This document shows positions 23,009-32,476 of a DNA stretch of 33,542 nt, in pieces. The stretch is from a bacterium. GTDB lineage: Bacteria > JAMCPX01. Both the position numbers and the translations under genes were made by a program. Location of the stretch: NCBI GenBank assembly GCA_021789095.1, contig JAJYJX010000003.1, positions 1 to 33,542 of the forward strand, written 5' to 3'. Numbering within the stretch: the first letter of the stretch is position 1; each line of letters begins with the position of its first letter. The notes under the pieces are model-generated. The model made no database searches. It was not told the DNA's origin and saw only the letters and a program-made list of their open reading frames with translations.

Positions 23009-23875
23009 ATGGAAAAGTATATTCAAAAAGCGTCCGTTCTTATAGAAGCTTTGCCGTACATTAAAAAATTCTACGGTAAGACGTTCGTGTTCAAATTCGG
23101 CGGCCATGCAATGCTTGATGACCAATTAAAAGAAAACTTTGCCAGGGACATCATCCTTTTATGGTACGTCGGCCTGAAGCCCGTGGTAGTGCACGGAGGA
23201 GGCCCGCAGATCGATGAACTGTTAAAGCAGCTGGGCAAGGAGAGCAGGTTTGTTGACGGCCTTCGCGTAACAGACGAAAAGACAATGGATGTTGTTGAGA
23301 TGGTGCTGGTAGGCAAGATCAACAAGGAGATAGTTGGATTGATCAACCATTTGGGAGGCAAAGCTGTCGGCATAAGCGGTAAGGACGGCAAGCTCATGGT
23401 GGCAAAAAAGGTGGAGATGAAGGACAGGGGAAACGGCAACATGCTTGATATGGGCAGGACCGGGGATATTGTCAGCGCCGACACAAAGATCATAAGAACG
23501 CTCGAACAAAACCATTTCATACCTGTTATAGCCCCTGTTGCTGTCGGAGATGACGGCCAGGCTTTCAATGTCAATGCGGATGTTGCTGCTGCAAAAATAG
23601 CCTTATCGCTTAAGGCAGAAAAGCTTATCATGCTCACGGATGTTGATGGCGTTATGGACAACAACGGCAGGCTGATATCTGCCATAAAATCAAAGGATGT
23701 TGAAAATCTTATAAGCTCAGACATTATAAAGGGCGGTATGATACCAAAGGTAAGGTATGCTGTTGACGCAATCGGGCACGGCGTCAAGAAATGCCATATC
23801 ATAGATGGAAGGATCCCCCATGCGGTCCTTCTCGAGATATTCACGCCTGAAGGCGTGGGGACCGAGATAACTTAA
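23009..23875 (+). CDS. argB: Acetylglutamate kinase ArgB
   Basis: ArgB phosphorylates N-acetylglutamate in the second step of arginine synthesis. The protein has 288 residues and family motifs: 'FVFKFGGHAMLDD' near 26, 'PVVVHGGGPQIDELLKQLG' near 52, 'VEMVLVGKINKEIVGLIN' near 90, 'AFNVNADVAAAKIA' near 185 and 'GGMIPKVRYAVDAI' near 242. The GHAMLDD substrate loop and an N-terminal extension of about 20 residues ('KASVLIEALPYIKKFYGKTFV') suggest the arginine-sensitive hexameric type, which is an inference. Start at ATG 23009 is two bases from the hslU stop. Confidence 0.96.
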   Translation: MEKYIQKASVLIEALPYIKKFYGKTFVFKFGGHAMLDDQLKENFARDIILLWYVGLKPVVVHGGGPQIDELLKQLGKESRFVDGLRVTDEKTMDVVEMVLVGKINKEIVGLINHLGGKAVGISGKDGKLMVAKKVEMKDRGNGNMLDMGRTGDIVSADTKIIRTLEQNHFIPVIAPVAVGDDGQAFNVNADVAAAKIALSLKAEKLIMLTDVDGVMDNNGRLISAIKSKDVENLISSDIIKGGMIPKVRYAVDAIGHGVKKCHIIDGRIPHAVLLEIFTPEGVGTEIT

Positions 23876-23908
23876 ATAGTCGTGAGGTTTGAGCAGCGGG
23901 GCAAAGAA

Positions 23909-25126
23909 ATGAAGAAAAATAATATTATAACGCTTACCGATGATTTCATCATGCACACCTATAAGAGGATCCCTGTTGTTATAACAAGGGGCAAGGGAAT
24001 ATACCTATGGGACGTCAACGGGAAAAAATACATGGATTTTCTCGGTGCAAGGGGTGCTGCCAATACGGGTTACTCGAATCAAGATGTTATAAAGGCAATT
24101 ACAGCGCAGGCAAAAAAGCTTATACTTGTAACGAATGATTTTTATACGAAGCCGCAGGCAGAGCTGGCTCAGCTTCTTGTAAAAAACTCTTTTGCCGACC
24201 AGGTGTTCTTCTGCAACAGCGGTGCAGAGGCGAATGAGGGCGCGATTAAACTCTCCCGGCTCTATTCGTACAAAAAATACGGGCAGGGCAGGTATGTTGT
24301 TGTAAGCGCTGGCAATTCATTTCACGGCAGAACGTACGGGGCGCTTTCAGCAACAGCGCAGAAAAAGTACCAGACCGGCTTTGGGCCTATGGTGCCGGGA
24401 TTCAGGTATGTGGATTTTAATGATATGGATGCTATGAACGCAGCGCTCGGTGATGATGTGTGTGCGGTTATACTGGAGCCTGTCCAGGGGGAAGGCGGAG
24501 TTTATCCCGTATCTCAGGATTATATCAGGTTTGTAAGGGAGCAAACGCAGGGTAAGGACATCATTCTTATAATGGATGAGGTGCAGGTGGGGCTGGGCAG
24601 GACAGGCAGGTTGTTTGCTTATGAAAACTACGGGATAAGCCCCGATATTGTTACCATTGCAAAATCCATCGCAGGCGGCATGCCCATGGGAGCAATACTT
24701 GCATTAAAAAAAATTGCGAAATTTTTTGATTACGGTACACACGGCACAACGTTCGGGGGCTCGCCGATCGCCTCAGCCGCAGGCATAGCTGCTGTAAAGT
24801 ATATCATCGGGCGAAAACTGCCTGACAAGGCTAAAAAGCTCGGCATAATTGCACTCAAGAGGCTTTTAAGCCTCAAACAAAAATATGCCGATAAAATAAA
24901 AGACATAAGGGGCGTGGGACTTGTTATCGGTATAGAGTTTTATGACAACTCTCTTGCATCGCAGGTTTTCGATGAATGTCTGAAAGCGGGTTTGATCGTC
25001 AATGTGACCAACGGGAATATTGTAAGGTTCCTGCCGCCGCTTGTTATAACAGAAAACGAGCTGAACAAGGGCATGGATATATTTGAAAATTCACTGAAGC
25101 GCATTACCGTCAGACCACACCTATAA
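23909..25126 (+). CDS. argD: Acetylornithine aminotransferase ArgD
   Basis: ArgD transfers an amino group from glutamate to N-acetylglutamate semialdehyde, using PLP. I prefer the ATG at 23909 (405 residues, MKKNNIITLTDDFIMHTYKR) over the GTG at 23882 in the ORF track. The shorter start fits the family, and a G-rich stretch (GGGGC) lies before it. Class III aminotransferase features include 'FFCNSGAEANEGAIKLSR', 'SFHGRTYGALSAT', the Asp in 'ILIMDEVQVGLGRTG', the PLP lysine in 'VTIAKSIAGGMPMGA', and 'TFGGSPIASAAG'. It follows argB by about 30 bp and precedes argF, consistent with an arginine operon. Some homologues also act as succinyldiaminopimelate aminotransferase. Confidence 0.94.
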   Translation: MKKNNIITLTDDFIMHTYKRIPVVITRGKGIYLWDVNGKKYMDFLGARGAANTGYSNQDVIKAITAQAKKLILVTNDFYTKPQAELAQLLVKNSFADQVFFCNSGAEANEGAIKLSRLYSYKKYGQGRYVVVSAGNSFHGRTYGALSATAQKKYQTGFGPMVPGFRYVDFNDMDAMNAALGDDVCAVILEPVQGEGGVYPVSQDYIRFVREQTQGKDIILIMDEVQVGLGRTGRLFAYENYGISPDIVTIAKSIAGGMPMGAILALKKIAKFFDYGTHGTTFGGSPIASAAGIAAVKYIIGRKLPDKAKKLGIIALKRLLSLKQKYADKIKDIRGVGLVIGIEFYDNSLASQVFDECLKAGLIVNVTNGNIVRFLPPLVITENELNKGMDIFENSLKRITVRPHL

Positions 25127-25270
25127 AAAGCAGCGAGGTTTGTGAAGTGAGTGATGGATGTCCCGAATGAACAAGCAAACCTCGGCATTGAACTTTCTGG
25201 GATAATTTGATTTAACCCGGCAGCCATGCTATTTTCAGTTTCTAAATAATTATTTAAACAAGAGGAGCAT

Positions 25271-26176
25271 ATGGCTAAAAGGGACCTGATCAGCATATTC
25301 GACTTAAAGAAAGCCGAGATCGAAAACCTCATAAAAGACGCAAATATCCTGAAAAAAGAGAAAAAACGCAGCCGGCCATTGAGGGGCAAAACCCTTGCAA
25401 TGATCTTCGAGAAAGCCTCTACAAGGACAAGGGTGTCGTTCGAAGTCGGCATGTACCAGCTTGGCGGGACGGCTTTGTACCTCAATGCGAACGACCTCCA
25501 GCTTGGCAAGGGAGAAACTATAGAGGATACTGCAAAGACATTGTCAAGGTATGCAGACTGTATAATGCTCAGGACATTCGCCCACGACAATGTCGTCAAA
25601 CTCGCATCTGCAGCGTCAGTACCCGTTATCAACGGATTGTCCGACCTTTCACATCCATGCCAGATATTGAGTGATTTATTCACGGTATATGAGAAAAATA
25701 AAAACTACAAAAAACTTACCTATGCTTATATTGGTGACAGTAACAACGTTTTAAACTCATGGATTGAAGCCGCAGGGGTGCTGGGACTGCACCTGAAGAT
25801 TGCCACACCCCGGTCATTTGCACCGTCGGGTGCGATACTCGAAACTGCCCGGGAATTCAATCAAACAGGTATAAAGCTGTATAACGATCCAGATGAAGCT
25901 GTTAAGGATGCCGACGTTATTTATACAGATGTCTGGGTAAGCATGGGCCAGGAAAACAAGAGAGAAGAGAAGATCAAGGATTTTGCCGGCTTCCAGGTCA
26001 ATTCCGTGCTGGTCAATAAGGCTAAACACAATGCAATTGTTATGCATTGCCTGCCCGCGCACAGGGATGAAGAAATAACATCAGAAGTGCTGGACGGAAG
26101 ACAGTCAGTCGTGTTTGATCAGGCAGAGAACAGGCTTCACATGCAGAAGGCAATATTAAAACTTTTGATTAAATAA
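25271..26176 (+). CDS. argF: Ornithine carbamoyltransferase ArgF
   Basis: ArgF makes citrulline from ornithine and carbamoyl phosphate. The 301-residue protein has the carbamoyl-phosphate loop 'FEKASTRTRVSFEVGM' near 53, 'LSRYADCIMLRTFAH' near 95, 'LSDLSHPCQILSDL' (HPxQ) near 125, the ornithine loop 'DVWVSMGQE' near 218, and 'MHCLPAHRDEEIT' near 258. All are diagnostic of OTC rather than aspartate carbamoyltransferase. A good ribosome-binding site, AAGAGGAG, precedes the ATG. The 144-bp gap after argD contains an inverted repeat (GAGGTTTG/CAAACCTC), so argF may have its own control. argG and argH are not in the window. Confidence 0.96.
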   Translation: MAKRDLISIFDLKKAEIENLIKDANILKKEKKRSRPLRGKTLAMIFEKASTRTRVSFEVGMYQLGGTALYLNANDLQLGKGETIEDTAKTLSRYADCIMLRTFAHDNVVKLASAASVPVINGLSDLSHPCQILSDLFTVYEKNKNYKKLTYAYIGDSNNVLNSWIEAAGVLGLHLKIATPRSFAPSGAILETAREFNQTGIKLYNDPDEAVKDADVIYTDVWVSMGQENKREEKIKDFAGFQVNSVLVNKAKHNAIVMHCLPAHRDEEITSEVLDGRQSVVFDQAENRLHMQKAILKLLIK

Positions 26177-26191
26177 TATTGGAGGGAATTC

Positions 26192-27583
26192 ATGGAGGCG
26201 AAACTTCACACCATTATTCTTGCAGCAGGCGAAGGCAAAAGGATGAAATCAGACATACCCAAGGTCTTCCACCCCGTAGGAGGGCTGCCAATGATAGAGT
26301 ATGTATTAAGGCGAGCAATAGAACTGCCTTCGGACAGGGTTATTGTTGTTGTAGGCACAGGTAAGGAAATAATAATGGACTATGTTTCAAAAAGGTACGA
26401 GGATGCCCTGTTTGTCCATCAGGATAAACAGCTTGGAACTGCGGATGCCGTAAAATCAGCAGCGCAGGAACTGTCACAGCTCGAAGGTGATGTGCTTATA
26501 CTCAACGGCGATGTTCCCCTGATCAAGCATACGCTTATAAAAGACTTTTACGAGCAGTATAAAAAATCGCGGGCCTCTCTCGGGTTTATCACTGCAACGC
26601 TTGATAATCCCGAGGGCTATGGAAGGGTTGTCAAAAGGTCCGGTAAGTTTCTGATCGTTGAAGAAAAGGATGCGGATGAAAGGATCAAAAAGGTAAAGGA
26701 AATCAACGCAGGCATATACATAGTGGCATGCAAGCTGCTTTTAAAAGCCGCGGAGAAGGTTAAGCCTTCCCGGGTAACAGGGGAGTATTATCTGACGGAT
26801 ATCGTAGGGATTATTCAGTCAATGAAGAAAAAGGTCACGAATTATCATACGGACGATACCGATCAGGTGCTCGGTATAAATGACAGGAAGGCGCTGGCGC
26901 ATTCTGAAAAAATACTGAACCGGAGGAAGCTGAACAGGCTTATGTCGGGGGGCGTAACCATTTTCGATCCCGATAACACATACATCGAGCAGGATGTCGT
27001 AATCGGCAAGGACAGTATCGTGTACCCGAACTGTTTTATAATGAACGGGACAAAGATCGGGAGAAGGTGCACGATATGGAACGGTTCGATTATAAAAGAC
27101 GCCAAATTAAATGACGGTGTCGAGGTAAGGCCGTATTCTATCATAGAACAGAGCATCATAGGCAGGGACGCAGTTCTCGGACCGTTTGCAAGGATCAGGC
27201 CTGAAAGTGTTCTGGATGACAATGTGCATATAGGTAATTTCGTGGAGATCAAGAAATCATCCCTTGGAAAAGGAACAAAGGCAAACCACCTTTCTTATAT
27301 AGGAGACGCGACCATAGGCAGCAGGGTTAACATAGGCGCAGGAACGATTACATGCAACTATGACGGCTTCAGGAAGAATCCAACGGTCATTGAAGACGAG
27401 GCTTTTATAGGCAGTAACACCGCGCTTGTTGCACCTGTACGTGTTGGAAAAGGCGCGATGATCGGTGCTGCATCTGCAATAACAAAAGATGTACCGGAAA
27501 ACGCCCTTGGCATAGAAAGGGCGGAACAGCGCAACATAGAAAGTTATGCCATAAAAAGAAAAAACAGACTGGGGCATAAATAA
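26192..27583 (+). CDS. glmU: Bifunctional GlmU: GlcN-1-P acetyltransferase and UDP-GlcNAc pyrophosphorylase
   Basis: GlmU makes UDP-N-acetylglucosamine for peptidoglycan and LPS. The N-terminal nucleotidyltransferase shows LAAGEGKRMKSDIPKVFH at 10-27, 'QLGTADAVKSA' and 'LNGDVPLI'. The C-terminal half is a left-handed beta-helix built of hexapeptide repeats, with the acetyltransferase block 'HIGNFVEIKKSSLGKGTKANHLSYIGDATIG' and 'GAGTITCNYDG'. The length of 463 is usual. The TAATG overlap with glmS (1 bp) shows coupling of UDP-GlcNAc synthesis steps. A ribosome-binding site, TTGGAGGG, lies before the start. Confidence 0.97.
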   Translation: MEAKLHTIILAAGEGKRMKSDIPKVFHPVGGLPMIEYVLRRAIELPSDRVIVVVGTGKEIIMDYVSKRYEDALFVHQDKQLGTADAVKSAAQELSQLEGDVLILNGDVPLIKHTLIKDFYEQYKKSRASLGFITATLDNPEGYGRVVKRSGKFLIVEEKDADERIKKVKEINAGIYIVACKLLLKAAEKVKPSRVTGEYYLTDIVGIIQSMKKKVTNYHTDDTDQVLGINDRKALAHSEKILNRRKLNRLMSGGVTIFDPDNTYIEQDVVIGKDSIVYPNCFIMNGTKIGRRCTIWNGSIIKDAKLNDGVEVRPYSIIEQSIIGRDAVLGPFARIRPESVLDDNVHIGNFVEIKKSSLGKGTKANHLSYIGDATIGSRVNIGAGTITCNYDGFRKNPTVIEDEAFIGSNTALVAPVRVGKGAMIGAASAITKDVPENALGIERAEQRNIESYAIKRKNRLGHK

Positions 27584-29412
27584 TGTGCGGCATAGTCGGA
27601 TATATAGGCAAAAGACACGCCCTGCCCATAATACTGGACGGCTTGAAAAGGCTCGAGTACAGAGGCTATGACTCATCGGGTGTTGCCATACTTACAGACA
27701 AAGGACTCAGCATAAAGAGAAAAAAGGGCAAGATAAAAGACCTCATTGAACTCGTCGAGCACGAGTCTATTGACGGCACAACAGGACTCGGGCATACACG
27801 CTGGGCAACTCACGGAAAGCCTTCGGACGAAAATGCACATCCGCACAGAGCAGGGGATGTTGTTGTAGTGCATAATGGGATAATAGAAAACTATACAGAG
27901 CTCAGATCGGCATTAAAGGGCAGGGGGCATCATTTTAAATCTGAAACCGATACCGAGATCATAGCCCATCTTATAGAGGACCATATAAAATCAGGCGAGT
28001 CATTCGAACAGGCTGTGCTTTCAGCTGTTAATCAGCTGAAGGGATCGTTTGCACTGGGCATCATGCATATAAAAACACCGGACAAACTTATAGCGGTGAG
28101 GGAGTCAAGCCCGCTTGTGCTGGGATTCGGTAACAGCGAAAACATCTTTGCATCAGACATGCCCGCCATTCTTCCTTACACAAACAAGATGCTGTTCATG
28201 AATGACGGCACTATGGCAGTTGTAACGGCGGACGTCGTACAGCTTACTGATTTTTCAGGCAAAAAGCTTGCTGCACAGCCAAAACAATTTGACATAAGTC
28301 CTGCGATGGCAGAAAAGGGCGGGTACAAGCATTTCATGCAGAAAGAGATCTTTGAGCAGCCCCATGCAATAACAGATACCATGCGGGACAGGATCCTGTT
28401 CGATACAAAGGAAGTAAATCTCGCGGAAGCAAGGATAGAAGAGAAACTCCTGAACTCGCTGAAGAGGATAAATTTTGTAGCATGCGGCACGTCCTACCAT
28501 GCCGGCCTCGCAGGCAAGTATATTATAGAAGAGATGACAGGCATACCGGTTGATGTCGATGTTGCGTCCGAGTTCAGGTACAGGAGCCCTCTCGTCGAAA
28601 AGGAAACGCTTACGATTGCAATATCCCAGTCGGGTGAAACGGCTGATACCATAGCGGCTATAAGACTCGCGAAAAAACATGGCAGCAGTGTTTTAAGTAT
28701 ATGCAACGTAATGGACAGCACTATTGCAAGAGAGTCCGATCATGTTCTTTACACGCATGCAGGGCCCGAGATAAGCGTTGCATCGACAAAGGCCTTTACA
28801 TCTCAGCTCACTTCAATCTATTTGCTGGCCATACATATCGGCAGGAGACTGAACAGGATCCCGAAACAGCAGGCAATAAAGTATGTCGACACCCTTATTG
28901 CGATCCCATCCATGCTGGACAATATACTGAAACAGGAAGATACACTTGCAGGCATTGCAAAGGAGTATTCAAAACATTCCGATTTCCTTTATCTGGGCAG
29001 GGGCATCAGCTACCCGGTTGCACTTGAAGGTGCGTTGAAACTCAAGGAGATTTCTTACATACACGCAGAGGGATATCCTGCCGGAGAGATCAAGCATGGC
29101 CCTATCGCCCTTGTAAGCCCCGATATGCCTGTCGTGTTTGTAGCAGTAAAGGGAAGAGTTTATGAAAAGATCAAAAACAATATTGAAGAAGTCAAGGCAA
29201 GGGACGGGAAGATCATAAGCATTACGACTGTTGACGGTGAAGAGATACAAAAACTTTCAGATGCCTCCTTTTTTATTCCCGAGACCGATGAAATGTTTAC
29301 GCCTATCCTGTCAGTGGTGCCGCTTCAGCTGTTTGCGTACCATATTGCCGTGCTGAACGGCACCGATGTCGATCAACCCAAGAACCTGGCAAAAAGCGTT
29401 ACCGTAGAATAA
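27583..29412 (+). CDS. glmS: Glutamine-fructose-6-phosphate aminotransferase GlmS
   Basis: GlmS makes glucosamine-6-phosphate from fructose-6-phosphate and glutamine, the entry to amino-sugar synthesis. The 609-residue protein begins MCGIVGYIG with the nucleophile Cys2, then 'RLEYRGYDSSGVAI', 'GLGHTRWATHG' and 'VVHNGIIENYTEL' of the glutaminase domain. Two SIS domains follow, with 'VACGTSYHAGL' and 'ISQSGETADTIAAIRLAK' in the first and 'YLGRGISYPVALEGALKLKEISYIHAEGYPAGEIKHGPIAL' in the second. The C-terminus 'NLAKSVTVE' is the usual end. No glmS riboswitch is visible upstream, since the start overlaps glmU. Confidence 0.97.
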   Translation: MCGIVGYIGKRHALPIILDGLKRLEYRGYDSSGVAILTDKGLSIKRKKGKIKDLIELVEHESIDGTTGLGHTRWATHGKPSDENAHPHRAGDVVVVHNGIIENYTELRSALKGRGHHFKSETDTEIIAHLIEDHIKSGESFEQAVLSAVNQLKGSFALGIMHIKTPDKLIAVRESSPLVLGFGNSENIFASDMPAILPYTNKMLFMNDGTMAVVTADVVQLTDFSGKKLAAQPKQFDISPAMAEKGGYKHFMQKEIFEQPHAITDTMRDRILFDTKEVNLAEARIEEKLLNSLKRINFVACGTSYHAGLAGKYIIEEMTGIPVDVDVASEFRYRSPLVEKETLTIAISQSGETADTIAAIRLAKKHGSSVLSICNVMDSTIARESDHVLYTHAGPEISVASTKAFTSQLTSIYLLAIHIGRRLNRIPKQQAIKYVDTLIAIPSMLDNILKQEDTLAGIAKEYSKHSDFLYLGRGISYPVALEGALKLKEISYIHAEGYPAGEIKHGPIALVSPDMPVVFVAVKGRVYEKIKNNIEEVKARDGKIISITTVDGEEIQKLSDASFFIPETDEMFTPILSVVPLQLFAYHIAVLNGTDVDQPKNLAKSVTVE

Positions 29413-30563
29413 TGGAACATTTATCCATTCTTTTTGATCTGTTTCTGATCTTTGTCAGTGCGAAACTCTTCAACTATCTCTTTCAAAAGATAAAAATACC
29501 CCCGATGATCGGTGAGATCGCCGCAGGCCTTGTCATAGGTGCAGGCGGTCTGCACCTGATAAAGGAAACCCCATTGCTTGATGCCTTTTCCGAGCTTGGT
29601 GCAATGATGCTCCTGTTTGTCGTCGGCCTTCATACGAGACTGAAGGACATGTTGAAAATAGGCGTCGATGCTACCGTTGTCGCCGTACTCGGTGTTGTTC
29701 TTCCCATGGTGCTGGGATATTCCTTTATTCTGTTTACGGAACACAAAGGCATTGAAGCGTTGTTTGTGGCAACAGCGCTGGTCGCAACGTCCGTGGGCAT
29801 AACAGCAAGGGTACTGAAAGACATGAATCTTGAGAATACTGTTTCAGCAAAGATCATACTTGGTGCCGCTGTTGCTGATGATATCCTCGGCTTGCTCGTG
29901 CTTGCAGTTGTAACAGGTGAGACCAACGGCAGTATCGATGTGTATAAGATCCTGTCATTATTCATTATCGTGGTTTTGTTTCTTGCGGGTATTTTCCTTA
30001 TAGGGAGCAGATCAATAAAAATGCTCAAGACAAGGCTGGAAAAGATGAAACTGGAAAAAAACGAATTTATCCTGAGCATGACGATCCTTCTCGGCCTTTC
30101 GTTCCTTACGTCTTATATCGGCATGGCAAGTATTGTTGGCGCTTTTTTCGCGGGATTGCTGATGGCGGAGCTTGAGGACCAGCACCTCGGGGACATGTTT
30201 GATTCCATATACGAGTTTCTGGTGCCGTTCTTTTTTGTCATGATAGGCATGAAGATCCAGCCGCACCTGCTCCTGAACAGCAGCATACTGCTGATAGCTG
30301 TGATCTACACGCTTATTGCAATTGCAGGGAAATATGTGGGCTGCGGCCTTGGCGCGGCACGGTACGGGTTCGGGGTGATGAACTTTGTAGGGCTGGGCAT
30401 GATACCGCGCGGGGAGGTAGGCATGATCGTTGCCCTTATCGGACTGAACATGGGCGTTATCAGCAGCAGTGCCTATGCGCTCATTATATTTATGGTCGTG
30501 GCAACAACACTGATCACGCCGTTCCTGCTGTCGTTTGCAGCAAAACACTGGCAGGTGAAATAA
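29412..30563 (+). CDS. Monovalent cation:proton antiporter, CPA2 (KefB/NhaS3-like, no RCK domain)
   Basis: The 383-residue protein has 11-13 hydrophobic segments and the CPA2 features 'PPMIGEIAAGLVIGAGGLHLI' near 30, 'ALVATSVGITARVLKDM' near 120, and the ion-binding aspartates in 'GAAVADDILGLLVLAVV' near 150. A later segment, 'GVMNFVGLGMIPRGEVGMIVALIGL', is also characteristic. It ends after the membrane domain, so the cytosolic TrkA-N regulatory domain of KefB and KefC is absent. Na+/H+ or K+/H+ exchange is predicted; the ion is not known. Start overlaps the glmS stop by one base (TAATG). The stop codon abuts a family E element. Confidence 0.9.
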   Translation: MEHLSILFDLFLIFVSAKLFNYLFQKIKIPPMIGEIAAGLVIGAGGLHLIKETPLLDAFSELGAMMLLFVVGLHTRLKDMLKIGVDATVVAVLGVVLPMVLGYSFILFTEHKGIEALFVATALVATSVGITARVLKDMNLENTVSAKIILGAAVADDILGLLVLAVVTGETNGSIDVYKILSLFIIVVLFLAGIFLIGSRSIKMLKTRLEKMKLEKNEFILSMTILLGLSFLTSYIGMASIVGAFFAGLLMAELEDQHLGDMFDSIYEFLVPFFFVMIGMKIQPHLLLNSSILLIAVIYTLIAIAGKYVGCGLGAARYGFGVMNFVGLGMIPRGEVGMIVALIGLNMGVISSSAYALIIFMVVATTLITPFLLSFAAKHWQVK

Positions 30564-30649
30564 ACCCCGTTTAGAGACATATTTCTAGTAGAGGTAATTT
30601 TATCACAGAACAAAATTGACTTTTTATTATACGTGCCTCTAACGGGGTA
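30562..30649. repeat. Family E inverted-repeat element, copy 3
   Basis: Left arm AAACCCCGTTTAGAGAC; right arm GCCTCTAACGGGGT. It lies in the convergent gap between the antiporter and kinase genes. The left arm begins within the antiporter stop codon TAA. It could act as a bidirectional terminator, though it lacks a clear T-run. Confidence 0.7.
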
Positions 30650-30675
30650 ACCCACCCTTGGAAATCCAGCCGTAG

Positions 30676-32142
30676 TCATCTGATTGTCTGCATAAACCTT
30701 TTGGCATGTCTATCATACTTCAATATAACCGTTTTTTTCTCTCCGGATGAAACCTTTATTTTCACTGTCCTTGTTCCGTACAACCTGTTTTTGAAAATAA
30801 GCGTGTATGCGCCGGATGGAATTTGCAGGCGGCTTAAAGGTGTTGGTCCGGCATACTTTTCAGTGCCGTGATCAACTATATAGACTTTTGCCCACGGGAT
30901 CGCATTGATAACAAGTGTTGCATGCGCAGCAGATGCAGGCTGTTTATGTTCAGTGGCATGGTGCTCAACAGGTACAGGATCATGGGCTTGCACCTTCGGT
31001 ATAACAAACGGATTGCTTGTACCGGAATACGGCCCAGAATACGGTATGATTGGCGATGCGGCGGGGTTTTTATGTACTGACTTTTTGTATTGAACAAACA
31101 CCATTGTGCTTACCATGAGAATTACCAGACAAATAACGCCTGCAATATACAGCAGGCCGGGATCCCTCTTTTTATCCTGTTTGTTATCACCGGTCATACG
31201 CGTATGCCTGCTGTCTTCATATGCTTGCACACTGAACAGTTTATTCAGGTGCTCCGAAAGCAGCTCCCTGGCTGAACCGCTGTCATGCATGTAATGCTCA
31301 AGGGCTTTCTTAAACGATGCCGGATCATAAAACCTGTCGGACGGTGCAGGGGACAACGCTTTTATCACTATATCATTCAGGCTGTATGGTATTGATGGAT
31401 TGAGCTGTAAAGGAGTGTGTTCAATGTTTGCTGACTGGACCTGCCGTAAAAGTATCATATCGGTATCACCGGAATAAGCCTGTTTGTGCGTGATAAGCTC
31501 GTATAAAACAAGTGCTGTTGAATACAGATCACTTCTATGATCCAAAACCTCGCCCCTTGCCTGCTCGGGTGACATATACCTGATCTTGCCTTTTAATGTG
31601 CCAGCTGTCGTTGTTGTTATTGAACCTCTGACTTTCGCTATGCCGAAGTCCGTCAGCTTGACATCGCCTTCATACGACAGGAGTATGTTCTGGGGCGTGA
31701 TGTCCCTGTGCACAATACCAAGGCCTTCGCCCCGGGTATCTTTAAGTTTGCAGGTATATGCAATGGCATTCAGTATCTCCGTAATGATGTAGACGGAGAT
31801 TTCCATCTGCGGGTCAATAGCATTACTGATGAGTCCATGAATAAACCTGGACAGATCAATACCATCGACATACTCCATTGTTATATACAGTCTTTTATCT
31901 ATCTCACCGAAATCCACTATCTGAACGATATTTGGGTGTACCAGCTTTGCACTGATCCTTGCTTCATCCGTAAACATCCTTACAAAGGCAGGGTCGCAGA
32001 TTAATTGCTCATGGATCATTTTAAAAGCGACAGTCTTTTCAAAATTGTGAGGACCTGTCATGACGGCTTTGTAAACATCGGCCATACCGCCGCTTGCTAT
32101 AAGCTTTATGATTTTGTATCTGCCGAAGTTTTTATTGTTCAT
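30676..32142 (-). CDS. Membrane Ser/Thr protein kinase with C-terminal PEGA-like domain
   Basis: A Hanks-type kinase. The glycine loop is 'IASGGMADVYKA', the ATP lysine is in 'TVAFKMI', the catalytic loop is 'VHRDITPQNILL', and 'LTDFGIAK' and 'RYMSPEQARG' follow. The HRDxxPQN form is frequent in myxobacterial and related kinases. The kinase domain covers about residues 8-280. One transmembrane helix (about 330-352; IAGVICLVILMVSTMVFVQY) leads to a Pro/His-rich linker and then a PEGA-type beta domain ('IPWAKVYIVDHGTEKYAGPTPLSRLQIPSGAYTLIF'), expected in the periplasm. I take the ATG at 32142; the ORF track start at 32151 is a TTG three codons earlier. The start overlaps the 3' end of the DUF192 gene by 11 bases. 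Confidence 0.9.
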   Translation of the reverse strand: MNNKNFGRYKIIKLIASGGMADVYKAVMTGPHNFEKTVAFKMIHEQLICDPAFVRMFTDEARISAKLVHPNIVQIVDFGEIDKRLYITMEYVDGIDLSRFIHGLISNAIDPQMEISVYIITEILNAIAYTCKLKDTRGEGLGIVHRDITPQNILLSYEGDVKLTDFGIAKVRGSITTTTAGTLKGKIRYMSPEQARGEVLDHRSDLYSTALVLYELITHKQAYSGDTDMILLRQVQSANIEHTPLQLNPSIPYSLNDIVIKALSPAPSDRFYDPASFKKALEHYMHDSGSARELLSEHLNKLFSVQAYEDSRHTRMTGDNKQDKKRDPGLLYIAGVICLVILMVSTMVFVQYKKSVHKNPAASPIIPYSGPYSGTSNPFVIPKVQAHDPVPVEHHATEHKQPASAAHATLVINAIPWAKVYIVDHGTEKYAGPTPLSRLQIPSGAYTLIFKNRLYGTRTVKIKVSSGEKKTVILKYDRHAKRFMQTIR

Positions 32143-32476
32143 CAATGACAACCCTGTCCCCGGGTCTGATATCGAACCGTGAAGACAAACCGTATTTTAT
32201 CTCAAGAACACTGCAAGCCCTTTTAACTGGCATAGAGAACCTGAACGGTTTGAGATGTTTTACAGCAATAACTTCCAATGAGCTGTTCAGAAATATCGCA
32301 TCAATGCTGAAAAGCATGAACATGCTGTGCACACAATTGCACCCCGTTATAAGCAATGCGCAATCATCGGGCAAATCACACCTGAACATCAAGCCTTTCA
32401 ATCTGTCGGGAATTGTACCGGCGATGAACAGTTTAAAGCATGCCTTACTGCTTGTCCCGTTAGAAAGCCTCGCCAT
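32132..32476 (-). CDS. DUF192 family protein, start codon in a repeat element
   Basis: The DUF192 family holds small beta-barrel proteins of unknown role that are usually secreted. The conserved pattern is visible: 'FIAGTIPDRLKGLMFRCDLPDD' (family 'A.t..eR.kGLm.r..lp.d'), 'MFSIDAIFLNSSLEVIAVKHLKPFR', and 'ACSVLEIKYGLSSRFDIRPGDRVVI'. I chose the ATG at 32476, giving 114 residues (MARLSNGTSSKACFK). The ORF track's longer version (start 32587) would run through a family E element and into the upstream TPR gene. The chosen start lies inside the element's left arm, and no signal peptide remains, which is unusual. The native 5' end may have been lost when the element arrived. Its 3' end overlaps the kinase start. 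Confidence 0.72.
   Translation of the reverse strand: MARLSNGTSSKACFKLFIAGTIPDRLKGLMFRCDLPDDCALLITGCNCVHSMFMLFSIDAIFLNSSLEVIAVKHLKPFRFSMPVKRACSVLEIKYGLSSRFDIRPGDRVVIDEQ

Noticed and set aside
23071-23844. Long minus-strand ORF (257 aa) opposite argB
   Set aside because: argB is certain. The antisense frame is Ser/Thr/Pro/Ile-rich without domain features, a codon-bias shadow.
27400-27600. glmS riboswitch
   Set aside because: glmS starts one base inside glmU, so there is no untranslated leader to hold the ribozyme.
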